22,743 nucleotides of DNA from Euplotes cf. woodruffi 2 WChen-2021. Lineage: Eukaryota > Ciliophora > Spirotrichea > Euplotida > Euplotidae. Where the stretch lies: NCBI GenBank assembly GCA_021441665.1, contig JAGYYN010040375.1:1-22743 (forward strand). Direction: 5' to 3'. This document shows, piece by piece, positions 1 through 10,900 of this stretch. Every line of letters begins with the position of its first letter. Within the stretch, counting starts at the first letter, position 1. The notes under the pieces were generated by a model. That model worked only from the letters and a program-made list of their open reading frames with translations. It was not told the origin of the DNA and searched no databases. A program made the position numbers and the translations under genes.

Positions 1-15
1 AATTGATTATTAAAA

Positions 16-3000
16 ATGGCAAAAACGCAAAAAGCTCAAGAATCATTAGCTGAAGAAGAGAATTTCATCGACACTCAGATTGACGAAGGAATAATTCCCT
101 CGGTCTTCAGGCCGACGAGGGACAAAAGGGAAATTGTGCATAAGGAAGAGACTGTTAAAGGTAACAGCAGCCTATATCTTAGCTTTAAATATCTACATTG
201 AGCCGATTCGGCCACCGGCTTTGCTTTATATGAGCTTTGTGCTGTATATAATCTTATTTCCTCGCTTGAGGCAGTAATAAATTAGCTTTGGTAAAACATC
301 AGTTTGGTAATATTTGATGATGTTTAAATGTGCTGGAATTTACTGAGTTTACTTCCATCATCTTGTTTGGGTTTACTTAACCTTAGCCCAAGTTAAGTCA
401 AGATAAATTTTTTAGATAATAGTGAGGATAGCTATATTAATGAGTATTATCAATTCAATGCTATTTGACAATCAAATCAATATTACTTTTTAAACAATTA
501 GAGTAAGCTTAAACCTAACAATCCTGACTTATAAATAGACAGCGAAAGCTTCAATGTGGAATTCATGGTAGAAGATATAGACTTTCCAGTCGAATCAACA
601 CCCAGAAGTACTCATGGAAACAGAGGCGAAATGATTACTCATCGAGCGAGCAATGATAAGATCCGTACGGCTACTGATAAATAAAATATTCAATGATATT
701 AGAGAAAATCATAATCAAGATGAAATTTATAAAACTGAAACAAGTGAGCTTTATCGTCGTAAAAATAAACCGATTCCTCTTAACTATAACGATGCCAATG
801 GAAATGTGAAACATATGCAGAAAGAGATAGATTTAAAGACTCAGTTAAGCGATAGAAAACCCAAGATATACGATTTGAATTCGCCGATGCTCAATAAAAA
901 TAAAAACTTCAAGAGTAAATACATATCGCCTGACAAAAATAAAGATTACTCGCAAATGTACCAAAGTCATAATACTCCGTTTTTATACAGCCAAGAGCAG
1001 CTGCAGAGCTTTAACAAAGCGGCATCTTTAAATAGCTCGTCATTCATACCAGACCAAAAGCAAGAAATACTGAACTCCTCAGGTGCACCGAGCAATCATC
1101 AGGCGAGGAAAAACAAATCAAAGCAGAATAGTAAACCAAACAATACCAAAACAAATGGAAACAGCCAGTCCCTTGCTGAGAAATACGAAAAAGAACTAAT
1201 GAAAGCTAAGACTCATCGGCCAGATACTCAAAAACAGCTCGACCAGCGAAAGAATTCAAGAAAGCGCAATATATCAAACAACAGCGGACGATCTAAGCCT
1301 CCGTACGGATTAAAGAAGCAAATTAAAGAGCTTACAAGCAAAGACCAATCACGGTATAAGTCAGTTGATCCTTCTGCTGAAGGAAGGAACAACAAGCTAA
1401 ACTCTGAAAGACTGAAGTCAGGTCAGTCGTATAAAATCAAAGTTACCGACAACTTTAAAAACTTCGTCCCTACAACCTCTGACGACTTCAAAATGATAAT
1501 CAACAATGAGCACAAAAGACATTCAAGTCGATTTGCACTGAGAAAATACGAAGACGAAATGATAAACCGCCTTATGAACCACAAGCAGCTAATTGAGAAT
1601 AAAAAGGAGATTCTCAAAGCTGAAGTCAACAACAGCAAAGAGCAGGAGGCTTGGAATATGAGCAAAATGCAGAAATCTATGTTTTCCAACCAGCAGTTCA
1701 ACTCAAAAAGCTTTAATGATATTCAAACTGAGCACGAACTCATTAAGAAAAGCAGGCTCGTGGAGTTGGTAAACAATAGGCAGCAGGAAGAGATCTCCAG
1801 CTGCAAGTAACCCTGAAATCAATACCAACTCAAAGAGACTTGCAAGGAACAAAATTAAGGATAAATAAAGTCCACGACCGGCTCCATAGCCAGGATAAGA
1901 AAAAGTTTTTACTCCTTCAAGCCCAGGAGATCGCAGATGATCTCAGCCACAACCATTCGGCTGATCGAGCGAATTCATGCAATCGCAAGTTCATTTCTGA
2001 TATGCTTCAAAGTGAGGAAAAAGAACTGACTTTTAAACCGAAAATCCAAAAGAAGTCCCAAAGCATCAGCCGAGGAGGCCGTATTGAAGAACGACTAATC
2101 GAAGATGCTTACAAAAGAAAAGTTCGCCAGATTAACCGCGAAAATAAAGAAAAATAAAATAAATGAGTCGAAAGCAAAACTCAAATCTGAAAAGTCAAAC
2201 AACTACGCGTATAATCTTTTTGAGAAAGATTTTAACGACGCTTTGATCAGGATTAATAAAAATATGAACGATTTCCTAAATTTTGCAGACTTATGTAATT
2301 TGATGATTGAGCTCAAAATGATAGGTACAATTTATTTTGCCTTTTATCGCTATTTTTAACAAACTTTAGTTTAGAAATAAACAAGTCTATTAACAACTTC
2401 ACATTAAATTTTAGTTAACAAATACGATCAAAAATTATTCTTTAGATACAAAATTATTAAACACTGATAAAAGCGAGGAGGAGCGTGAGCTTCTTCGAGA
2501 AATATGGCGTCTTCTGGGTGGAGAATCAACAGACGAGCAGATTTTGTGCAAAAGCATCCGAAACTTTATTTGTATTATCCTGAACTACAACAAAAACTTC
2601 CTATACTTTCCAGATATGAGCTCAATCGACAGCAAGCATTTTGATGAAAATACAGTTGGAATTATTTCCAGAGACGGCGTGTTCTACATCAAAGATAGGA
2701 AGGAAATTAAAAAGATACACAGAAGTTTTTATATTTTCTGCTTAAATCGGTTCAACTGCCGCTCGTCAAACTGAAATAAGTAAGGCGACTGGGGTTTTCC
2801 TCTTGCTGAATAATTAAAATATCGCTGATTTTAAGCCAACAAGTGGATTTATATTAAACATTGGCTTTGAAGAGTTATTAGCAGTGTGAATAATATATAT
2901 TTTCAACTGAATATCAGTACAACTTTATTTGGAAGATTTTCCACTTAAAAATATTAAAATTAAATTTTTCAAATTGCTTAGTTCATGTAATGAATGATAA

Positions 3001-4726
3001 ATGAGATCAGTGATAATTATACATTCGCTGTTATTTTTAAATGATTTTATTTGTATTAAAAAATCACAAAATATTATGAACATTTACTTATTAATAGCAG
3101 AGATAGACGTCATTCAGAGCAAAGGTCACTTAAAAGCAACGAATCAAAGTTTGCTCCTAAAATATGAAAAAGATCAAAGATCCTGGACAAGAAGAGAAAT
3201 GCAGTTTCGAAAAGTGCAAGACGCCATGACTTGTTAATAAAGATTGGCGAGGAGTACATTAAGAGCAAAAGCAAACTGTCGAATGCAAATCAGTCAAAAG
3301 AATATGATAACTGTACTTTTAAACCTGTAGTTAAGACAAGCTTCAGACACAAATTAAACAAAATTGAGACTCCGAATGCTATTGTCTCAATAAATGGGGA
3401 AGGATTCCAAGTCCAGCAAAATATTGAAAATATTAGATTTAGCAAAAAGAACCATAATAAATCAACAGATAATCAGATGTTCATTGATGGACAAATTAAT
3501 ATAAAAATAATCAAAAAGTCAGAAAAACAACAAGAAGCAGCTAGCATTCGATCTAAAATTAATAAAGTTCACTCAAAACCAAAAAACTATATGCCGAAGA
3601 GCAATATGAGTAGTAGAAAGGCACTTTCAAAAATCACTAAGCCTCAGGATTATAATGGAAAGCTCGGCATCTTCAAGTCTAAAGTCCCAATGCCTTACAA
3701 ACCTATTCCTACGAAACTACAGACAGTAAATAGTGGTGAAATTCAAATTAGTGCATCTCCGATCGAAACGCCAGTAAGTCTAGCAGAGACTAAGCCCGAG
3801 AAATCCATTCGCAATAAAGAACTCGAAAACGTTCGAGGCCAGGTGCTGAATTCAATGACTGAAGGCGATGAGGTCTTATTCAAATCGGTATCGTCTTTCG
3901 AAGACAACAACAAAGATACAAGTATTAATAACCCGACCCAAGAGGAATCAAAGATCAACCTAAAAGCAGCTCAGGACCTGCTCAACTCCACTAAACAGAG
4001 GATTGACGAGATTGAAAAAGACTTAATGTTGGTTAACAATGCAGAGAGCCCAAACCAAATAGCTGGTGTCACCCCTAAATCATTTCCGAAGGTTCCTCAG
4101 CTAAACCGAGACCAACTAAAGGCAGTACAAGGGGAGAAGTCCGAAGACTCGCAGATAAATAAATCAAAGTAAAAATCACTAAGCTTTACTTAATTCTATT
4201 TTAGCGCGGAGCCGTTGACAGACCGAGTGGAGATAGATGAAAATGTAACGAGTGGCCAAACTCACTTCAGCAAGCTGCTGTACCAAGGGCGGAAGTCGCC
4301 AAAGGTAGCTTAAACTGATTAAAAATATAGAACGACTCACAAGAAGATTCTGAAATAAACTTCGTCACCGAGTCTCCTGCCCATTCAAACAAAAAGAAAA
4401 ACACTGGAGATCCGAAGAACGCTCAAAGCCAAAAGGAAGGACATAACGAGTCTGATAAAAACGAAGACCAGGAGGATGAAGAAGATGAAGAGGACGACTC
4501 ACAGATCCCACTGCTCTTTGTCGATGTCAATCTCGGCAAAGGCGTCATGAAGAGAATCATTCTTTATGAAGGAGACGATCCTAAGTACATCGCAGAAATG
4601 TTCGCAAAAGACAATAAATTAGAAGAAAATATGAAAAGCAAACTCGAAAGACTACTCAAAAAACAAATGGACGGTGTTCTTTCTAAAATCGATGAAGATG
4701 AAGAAGATGCTGACTCAAATCATTAG
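16..4726 (+). CDS. Large ciliate coiled-coil/disordered protein with TFxPxIN repeats; four +1 frameshifts, five introns
   Basis: Predicted 1274 residues; exact role unknown. Exons as I read them: 16-160, 539-2324, 2446-2779, 3101-4168, 4205-4304, 4331-4723, stop TAG 4724-4726. Phases agree at every junction and the total is divisible by three only if one base is skipped at each of four Lys-stop sites (stops at 682, 1808, 1866, 2155). Repeated motif units support the joins: NPEINTNSKRLA then VHDRL (about 472-496), TFKPKI then RIEERL (about 545-567), KFAPKI (about 770), CTFKP (825-829). Between them (about 607-750) lies a domain with SEEERELLREIWRLLGG. The C-terminus is an acidic run followed by LLFVDVNLG (1204-1212) and a helical tail. 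Such CTFxPKIN proteins are common in alveolates and have no established function; I recognise the family only by motif. UGA codons at 2772 and near 3165 are read as sense. An alternative extra exon inside intron 161-538 (from 416) is possible. Confidence 0.85.
679..684 (+). other. +1 frameshift site AAA-TAA
   Basis: Frame 1 ends at AAA-TAA; skipping T682 joins it to the long frame that runs from 683 to 1807. An alternative is a 40-nt GT-AG intron (665-704) that gives the same downstream frame, but its acceptor is poorer than an AG just upstream, so the shift is preferred. Confidence 0.7.
1805..1810 (+). other. +1 frameshift site AAG-TAA
   Basis: The long frame ends AAG-TAA. Skipping T1808 gives KNPEINTNSKRLARN, a unit that matches the protein's other TFKPxI-type repeats. 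A 53-nt intron (1807-1859) would also restore frame but would delete this conserved unit. Confidence 0.75.
1863..1868 (+). other. +1 frameshift site AAA-TAA
   Basis: Only 19 codons after the previous site. Skipping T1866 joins the PEIN unit to VHDRLHSQDKKKF, at the same spacing seen between TFKPKI and RIEERLIEDAYKRK further on. Confidence 0.8.
2152..2157 (+). other. +1 frameshift site AAA-TAA
   Basis: Skipping T2155 joins NRENKEK to KINESKAKLKSEKS, continuing a charged helical region into the next domain. No usable GT-AG pair explains the join. Confidence 0.85.
2780..3100 (+). other. Long intron (321 nt) of the first gene
   Basis: Begins GTAAGG after AA of a codon and ends GCAG before A, so phase is kept. 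It is AT-rich with stops in all frames. A lone GGGGTTTT at 2791-2798 lies inside it; a single copy is not evidence of a telomere. The other introns of this gene are 161-538, 2325-2445, 4169-4204 and 4305-4330. Confidence 0.75.
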
Positions 4727-4875
4727 AAAATAGAACTTTAAAATTTGTATTTTTTGAATGTATTCAACATAACTGATTTACTATAAATGGATATTAAACT
4801 TATAATTATTGAATTTCAAATCTGATCAGTCGCAACTTGCAATTTGTTCAAATATTATAATAATTTCACGTAAAA

Positions 4876-5510
4876 ATGGGAAAGCATTACAAACTTGTTG
4901 CAAGCATATTCATACAGTAATTTTACAAATTATCGCGAATAAAATTAACCAATAATTTAATTTTAAATTTATTAAAAAAGCAGTATTGTGAATAAGCTGA
5001 GCTTTTGGATTTAAAGAAAGGGTGATATCAACATCGCTGAATACAGACAAAGACTCTCTCGTCTCCAAACTATCGATTTCAACTCCAAATGATTCAACAT
5101 CCTCAGATGAAGGGTTCAAAACAGTCAACAAGCTAATTGTAGTCGCTTCTCTGTCTCTGATCTCAGTTGCAATATTTATACTCTTATTGCTGAAATGAGT
5201 GGAAATGGTAATTAATGTCTCTTTCTTTCGACTCCATTAAAAATCCTCGACTATTATCTATTTCACTAGCCTCAGCCGACTAATCATTTCTTGCTGTTTT
5301 CAGCTGAGTCTTTGTCAAAATCATATTTAAAGCAGTCTCATGGTGATTTTGATCTACCAAATATCTAACTGCAGCTGAGTTTTAATATAGAGCAACTACG
5401 CAAGGATCGACTTGAAGAAAAGACGGCGGATTGTAAAGGTATTCAAAGCCAATCTGATCAACGAACAGCTCATGGCGCTTGGCCTTTCTGTCTCCAGCGA
5501 CTTTTACTAA
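4876..5510 (+). CDS. Small single-pass membrane protein
   Basis: About 123 residues, function unknown. Exons 4876-4916, 4997-5207, 5391-5510. The N-terminus is short and hydrophobic (MGKHYKLVASIFI). A Ser/Thr/Asp-rich stretch follows, then a clear membrane helix (LIVVASLSLISVAIFILLLL), a UGA codon, and a basic tail (DLKKRRRIVKVFKANL) ending SSDFY-TAA. Intron 5208-5390 joins in phase 0. The first intron's acceptor is uncertain: 4996 gives continuous frame with UGA sense at 4998, while 4983 needs a +1 shift at ATT-TAA. The layout suggests a short lumenal or outside part and a positively charged cytoplasmic tail; this topology is inferred. It lies 149 bp after the previous gene's stop, on the same strand. 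Confidence 0.65.
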
Positions 5511-5848
5511 TCATTAATTTATTCAGCGAAAACATTAATTAGCCTACTTTACATTTGAGATCTGGATGGAGATAGTTGGTTTTTACAGAACTGCAAGCAA
5601 GGGAGACATGGGGCTATATATTTTTAATTTTTAACAGATTTATGACCCGAATTCAATATAATGTTATTATTTTATACTGAATTAAATTATTAGTTTAGAT
5701 GAAAAATAAGTATAATTGGCTAGATGGTGTTTTGATTCAGCTTAGGCTGTGTTGAGGCAGATACATAAGCAGAACTCGAACTGAATTGATAAAATAAAAT
5801 TATTAACAAATATTAAATCGCGAAGAACATAAGAGACTATTTACAACC
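5511..5848 (+). other. Intergenic AT-rich DNA with two tiny open frames
   Basis: No convincing gene. Two short plus-strand frames start with ATG: 5566-5634 (22 codons) and 5699-5797 (32 codons, one in-frame UGA, ending AAA-TAA). Neither shows a domain. A weak inverted repeat (AATTCAATATAA with TTATACTGAATT) lies near 5658-5692. The right end holds the hairpin described separately. Confidence 0.4.
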
Positions 5849-5867
5849 TTATGTTCTTTTGTTTCGC
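5819..5867. repeat. Hairpin at the 3' end of the homeodomain-like gene
   Basis: AGAACATAAG and CTTATGTTCT form a perfect 10-bp stem around a 14-nt loop, with outer GCGAA/TTCGC also able to pair after a small bulge. The stem includes the gene's stop codon (complement of 5849-5851), so on the minus-strand transcript the stop would sit within the structure. It could affect termination or 3' end formation; that is inference. Confidence 0.6.
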
Positions 5868-6442
5868 TTATTTTGAGTTTTAGTTTGCTTGTTAGAATAG
5901 TCCCAGTGCCATTTGTACACTTGATATTCAGTTAATCCGAGTTTTTTGGAAATGTTTTTGATTGATTTTTTGTTCCAAATTTTCTTCTTTTTGTATTCAA
6001 CTTTTAGAGCTTTAATTTGAGCTCTTGATTTTGGTTGTTTCTTACGGATAATATCGCTACTCTCGTCATCGCTTTGTTCCTCAAGTCACATATCAAGGCA
6101 TTCGAGGACAGTCGAGTTGTATCCTTTCTTGCGAATCTCAAAATTGACGAGTTTTTGAAGAATACTGACATCAAGGTCTCCTTCAACAAACGGAGTGATG
6201 GATGACACTCATTCGTCACTTGATCAATCGTTATTCGCAGAAATGAAGTTCTCATTTGTAGATCTGTTATTCCTGAAGCTTTCTTGCTCACAAAAGTCAT
6301 TTTCCATGTAGTCTCACATCTGGAGTGAAAGTTCAGTTCTTTCTTCATTGAACACAAAGTCGTATTGTGAACATGAATTTGCAAAATTAGAAAATCTGTC
6401 TTCAAAATTAAAAATGTTTTCTTGGGAATCGAAGATGTTCAT
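5849..6442 (-). CDS. Homeodomain-like DNA-binding protein
   Basis: 197 residues, single exon, ATG at 6442. The N-terminal two thirds are acidic and Asn/Ser-rich and contain four in-frame UGA codons. The C-terminal 59 residues are basic and helical: SRAQIKALKVEYKKKKIWN, then KSIKNISKKLGLTEYQVYKW, then HWDYSNKQ. This matches the three-helix plan of a homeodomain, with a recognition helix of the QVYKWxWD type seen in many protist homeobox-like proteins. It is therefore probably a nuclear sequence-specific regulator with an acidic activation-like region; targets are unknown. The usual Asn of homeodomain position 51 appears replaced by Asp, so DNA contacts may differ. An upstream TAA in frame supports this start. 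Confidence 0.75.
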
Positions 6443-6523
6443 TCGATATTATGTTTTATTAGTTTGACTCTATTTACTGAGTATATAATGTCTCTGCTTT
6501 TCATGTAAATAGGTGAACTTAAG

Positions 6524-6718
6524 TTAGTTTTTGATCTCACAAAAACCATATGTTCTTCTCTTGCAAATGCATCAAAATTTGCATGAAAAGCACCAAAAAG
6601 ACGTTCTTTTTGAAGAGTGTATTTCATCAAATATAACTCCAACTAAGCAGCAAGTTTGCTTGTTCTTATCGCAGATATGCTGATTTCCTCTCTTTCGTGG
6701 CCTAATGCGTGCTAGCAT
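6524..6718 (-). CDS. Short Cys-rich frame, zinc-ribbon-like
   Basis: 64 residues from the first ATG, with one in-frame UGA. Cysteines cluster as HICDKNKQTCC and WCFSCKF-(UGA)-CICK, ending RRTYGFCEIKN-TAA, preceded by basic IRPRKRG. The frame is open upstream to about 6810 without an ATG. The pattern of C...CC then CxxC...CxxC recalls zinc-binding ends of some transposases (for example piggyBac-like), but the similarity is too weak to name a family. It may be a small gene, a 3' exon or a remnant. It lies 81 bp before the start of the next gene on the same strand. Confidence 0.4.
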
Positions 6719-6952
6719 GCTCACTTCTTTGAACAAATTTTCTAATTCAGTTAATTTCACTTGCACACACAGTCAAAATATTATCAAATCTGAGAACTCA
6801 ATTGGCTATGTTCTCATGTTTATTATTTGTATTTTTTACGATTATCTGATTGACCAAAAATAATTTTTAAAAAGTCACTAATTAAAAAATTAAAACAGAA
6901 GACATAAAAATCTAATTAATTGAAACATAATAATTGCAAACTTAGAGAAAAG
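6719..6952 (-). other. AT-rich gap before the Cys-rich frame
   Basis: No gene seen apart from upstream extension of the Cys-rich frame. It contains AATTGAAACA at 6918-6927, which fits the published Euplotes chromosome breakage consensus (HATTGAAAHH), a match expected several times by chance in DNA of this composition. Confidence 0.4.
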
Positions 6953-6971
6953 TTATTTATCGCGATTGCGT

Positions 6972-7867
6972 TTATTTGATTACAGGAAAGATGAGGGTCT
7001 CTAAGAGTCTTAGCGCAGACATGGACAGTTCTTTTCCTTTTCTTCCTTGATTGCTTCTTCTCTGCTGTCTGAAGTACTTCTTCAATCTCCTTGTAATGTA
7101 CTCCAATGACTCTTTGTCCTCATACTGCTTTCTTCTTTTGTCTTTCTTCAGACGATGTTTTTCGCTTCTGATTTTGTGGTCGTTGGAAGGAGGCTTGCAA
7201 GCTGGCAGCGACATTACTTTCATTCCTGTTGGTCTTGAGACTTCACGGACTGGATGTGGAGTGTTCATCGCAGCAACTTTTGTTTCTGTAGCCTTCTCAA
7301 TTTTAAACGCAGGGCTTGAATTTGGAGTTGTCCTTTCATTTGGAACACAACTATCAAAATAAAGCACACTTTCTTTATATGCTGGCTCGCTTAAAACTTC
7401 ATTTTTAATGTTTTCATTAAGCAGTTTTACGTTGTTCTTGCTCTCTTCATTTCCTATGAGATCTGTCTTGGCGTTTGGAAGCTGTATTGTTTGACTGAGC
7501 CTTGACGGTATCTCCATAAGTTTAGAGCTAACAGTTTTGACAATCTATACAATTACATCTCCCGCTTACTCTTTGTCTTCTTTTAGTCAGCTCTCATGAG
7601 TTAATTTGACTATAAAGGGGACTTTTAAAGGACACAGTGGGCATCTTTTTCTTCCACACATATGGAATACCGTCTGGGCTAAATAAATACTTATTGTTCC
7701 TGCATGAGAACAGTCTCTTCAGCATTCTTGCAAGTTTAGCGATGAACACGTATTCTATATTTTAAGTCGTGTCGCTTACTCTTAGATTCTTTCTTCTCAG
7801 GCCGCTTCCAGAACTCAGTATCGATGCGAACATGTTTATGCCTCCCTTCCTTCTCAACCAACTTCAT
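6972..7867 (-). CDS. Basic protein of unknown function with two 25-nt introns
   Basis: 281 residues. Exons 7867-7780, 7754-7570 and 7544-6972. Both introns (7755-7779, 7545-7569) are exactly 25 nt, start GTAAGCG and end ATAG, and keep phase. The N-terminus reads MKLVEKEGRHKHVRIDTEFW; the middle has SPDGIPYVWKKKMPTVSFKS; the C-terminal third is strongly basic (KHRLKKDKRRKQYEDKE, RRLKKYFRQQRRSNQGRKGK), suggesting nucleic-acid binding or a nucleolar location, which is inference only. The end is uncertain: AAA-TAA at 6972 may shift +1 and add KRNRDK before TAA at 6953-6955. It diverges from the next gene with only 56 bp between start codons, so the two probably share a promoter. Confidence 0.7.
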
Positions 7868-7923
7868 TAAATTTTATATAAAACATCGCAAATAATTGAA
7901 TTTTAAATATTTAAAAAGAGGTA
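7868..7923. promoter_or_regulatory. 56-bp divergent intergenic spacer
   Basis: This spacer separates the ATG codons of two divergent genes. It is almost all A/T (TTTTATATAAAAC, AATTGAATTTTAAATATTT). It must hold both 5' leaders and core promoter elements unless these lie within coding DNA. No specific motif can be assigned. Confidence 0.5.
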
Positions 7924-10900
7924 ATGGACAGAAGGAGGGAAATGCACGATCGCAGGTATGTGCCTCAAGTCGATTATCACTTCATTCCACGCATTTATTT
8001 GCTGTAAAAATGCTAAATTACATAATAAAATCACCTCTTTTCAGCTGATTGTAAATATATCCTTTCCCGCTGAGAAGTCAAACTGTTGATTATTTAGATG
8101 CAGAATTATTTTTACTACTAAAAGCTGTTTATTTCAATACCGAGTAAATCTGCGATCAACCGGGTCAATAGTATTTTAATTACCGATAATTTTTATATCA
8201 AAATACAAAAACTAATAGGTGTAAATCAAAATTTGGATGCCTTATTTTAATCTATGTATAAATTTTATAGTGAGGAGGTCGAAGAGTCAATGCAAGAAGA
8301 CGAAAATGAATATGCCTGATACAGACCGTCAAACGATGTGTCCCTTAATATTTCTAATAATGACGATAAGTAGGCAGAATGCAATATAATCTTTATAGCT
8401 TTTCGCAGAACTCATTACAACTCCAAAATAGCGGAATCTCCAGAGAGAACTTTATTTCTAAAACTGGTATGGACTACAGAGCTTGGCTGCAACAGCGAAA
8501 ACGAGAAGATGGCAATTTTGATGATACTGATGATGGTCTGGGGTCGAAGTTTGAGATCACCAAGAAGACAAACTCAACTATTTTAGAAGAAAGCTCGAAA
8601 GCTGAAGATGATGAGGAATCTATTTTAGATAAAGTGAAGCCTCACCATCGACCGACAAATAGTAAAACTATTAACCCTATGTTGCTGCTTACTAATACTG
8701 AACAAACGATTCATATAAAGTCGGGAAATAGAGACCTATCAAATGAAATTGATTTTTCTTCAAACACATTTCATAAAGGTAATAGATTTGCGATTAACTG
8801 TCATGATTATTTATTTTTAGGAAATTCATATGTTGACAACTCAAATAATGATGGAAGTTTTCAAAAGCGGTACCTCGCAACTACTTCCTTCATGTCATCA
8901 AATAATAAAGGTACTCAAGCTCTTCAAATGATACAAAATCGAAAGAACGATCAATCCGAGCCAAATATTTTCAAAACTGAAGAATCTAAATCCAATTATA
9001 GTGCGAATGAAAATCTTATTAAAAATTATGATAATTCTGAGGATTTTGAAGACAACGATACAATAAACCAAAAACTACAAAATATGTCGAATATACAGAA
9101 ATCGTACTTTACAAATACATCTGATAACATTTCAAGATCGATAGCTGAAGCATCAAAGCAGAACTCCAGTATCGACGCGAAGCTAAAATAAGACCATAAA
9201 TCAGCAGTTGGAGATCAGTCTAAATCAAAAGCAACTTGGAGGTAATGCAAATGTTGCCATTCCAAATACTAGCCACTTAATTGCGAACAGCTGCGATGTG
9301 GTTTCTAAGTACAGCTCATCTAGAAGATCCTCCTACAACGATGTAAAGAGCAGAGACAGTTCGAGTCACAAAGCTAAGCAGAGCTTAGATAGTAAATACA
9401 ACATCGATCAGCTCTTGCAAGAGCTGCGGTACCAGCAGGCTATACAAAAGTCATCGAATCAAAGTAACTTCAGACAGACATTTAAGAGTCCGTGAAGGAA
9501 GGCTGAAGACTCATTAAACTATTCATCAACCCCGTCACATATCCAAGCGAAGTACAGCAAGCCTTCACAAAAGCCGACTGTGGCATCTGACAAGTCCAAC
9601 AGTCGCAAATCAACCGTTATTTACGTTGACACGTACAAGAATAATTTGGTAAGCGAAGACGTTAATTTTTAGAGCGGAATTCAAAGCAACTGTACTGACA
9701 CACCTATGAAGAACTTTGAATGAGAAATATCAGGATATAACGGACCAATGAACTACGAGTCTTTATTTGATCGGACAAAGAGCGACACTAAGGACAGCAA
9801 GATTGAATATGAAGATCAGTACTCGTTTAATAATTACAACAACCACGACCTCGAGAATCTGAACACATTTAATATCTTGCCCAAATACCAACCATTTAAT
9901 AAAAGATTTAAAGATGTAACAAGTAGTACTAAAAGTCGAGCAAGAGAAAGTAAGCAACTGCCTCCTGTCCCATCGAGTTTTAATCCAAAGAAATTATCCA
10001 TTCAGTCAAATAAGTTTGAAATGAAGGAGAGCCAGTCGTTTAACTCAGACTCGTTTACTTCAGACCGAAGGTACTCGGACTGAATGAGTAAATACCAAAA
10101 TATCAATCTGACGGCTTCAAACAGCAGTTCGGGATTGACAAACACAGCAGCAACCCCAAAAATGGACTTTTACAGTAAGTCGAAAAGAATAACCGAAGAA
10201 ATGAGGAGTAAAGTAATGAGTATGATTGAAGAACGACATAAAGAAGCAAAAACAAAACCGAAAGCTAATGTACTACCACCAAAGACTAAGCAAAGCAGAA
10301 ACAGGCCAAAAGACCAGAGGCTGTTGCTGTCCTCCGTTCAGTCTCAAAATGATATGGAGCCAAGATACTCTTATGATTCGATCAGTAGGGATATACTTAA
10401 TTTTTTAGGACAAAGACCGTATTCAAGCCACAGCTCAGCTAAGAAATCGAATATTAGTGATGAAGGGTCGGTGTAAGTTCTCTCCTGTTACTTTTAGAGG
10501 GAAACGGATGACTCAGCCACCTAAAAGTAACAGCTTAAGGTCTTCTTGCCACTCAAACTTGCTCCAAGAGCAAAATAGAGCTTCAAGAATGCAAGATAAA
10601 AGAATCGACCAGATCTATGAAGACTCAAGAAAAATTTTATCTGAAAAACGACCCAGAAAACCTAAATTTGAAGATCTTGGAGTACTAAGACGAAACCAGG
10701 AATGGTTAGCCAATCGACAGGAAAAACTAATCGCAGAGAGGAAATGGAAATAAGGAGCATGAAATCGATGGATGTACTTTTGAACCTAAAATCAATAAGT
10801 CAAGGCAAAGTTATGATAAAAGTAAATACAGTTCTCGTTCAAACAACAGCATTGGATCGAAGACAAATCGGTCGTATTCTGATATTCACGGGAAAAAGGA

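Noticed and set aside
2791-2798. Single GGGGTTTT, the Euplotes telomere unit
   Set aside because: One copy inside an intron; about 0.5 copies are expected by chance in the window.
8370-8373. Apparent +2 frameshift at AAG-TAG
   Set aside because: A 29-nt intron 8370-8398 (GTAGGC...TTTATAG) joins AA|C in correct phase and explains the change of frame without a shift.
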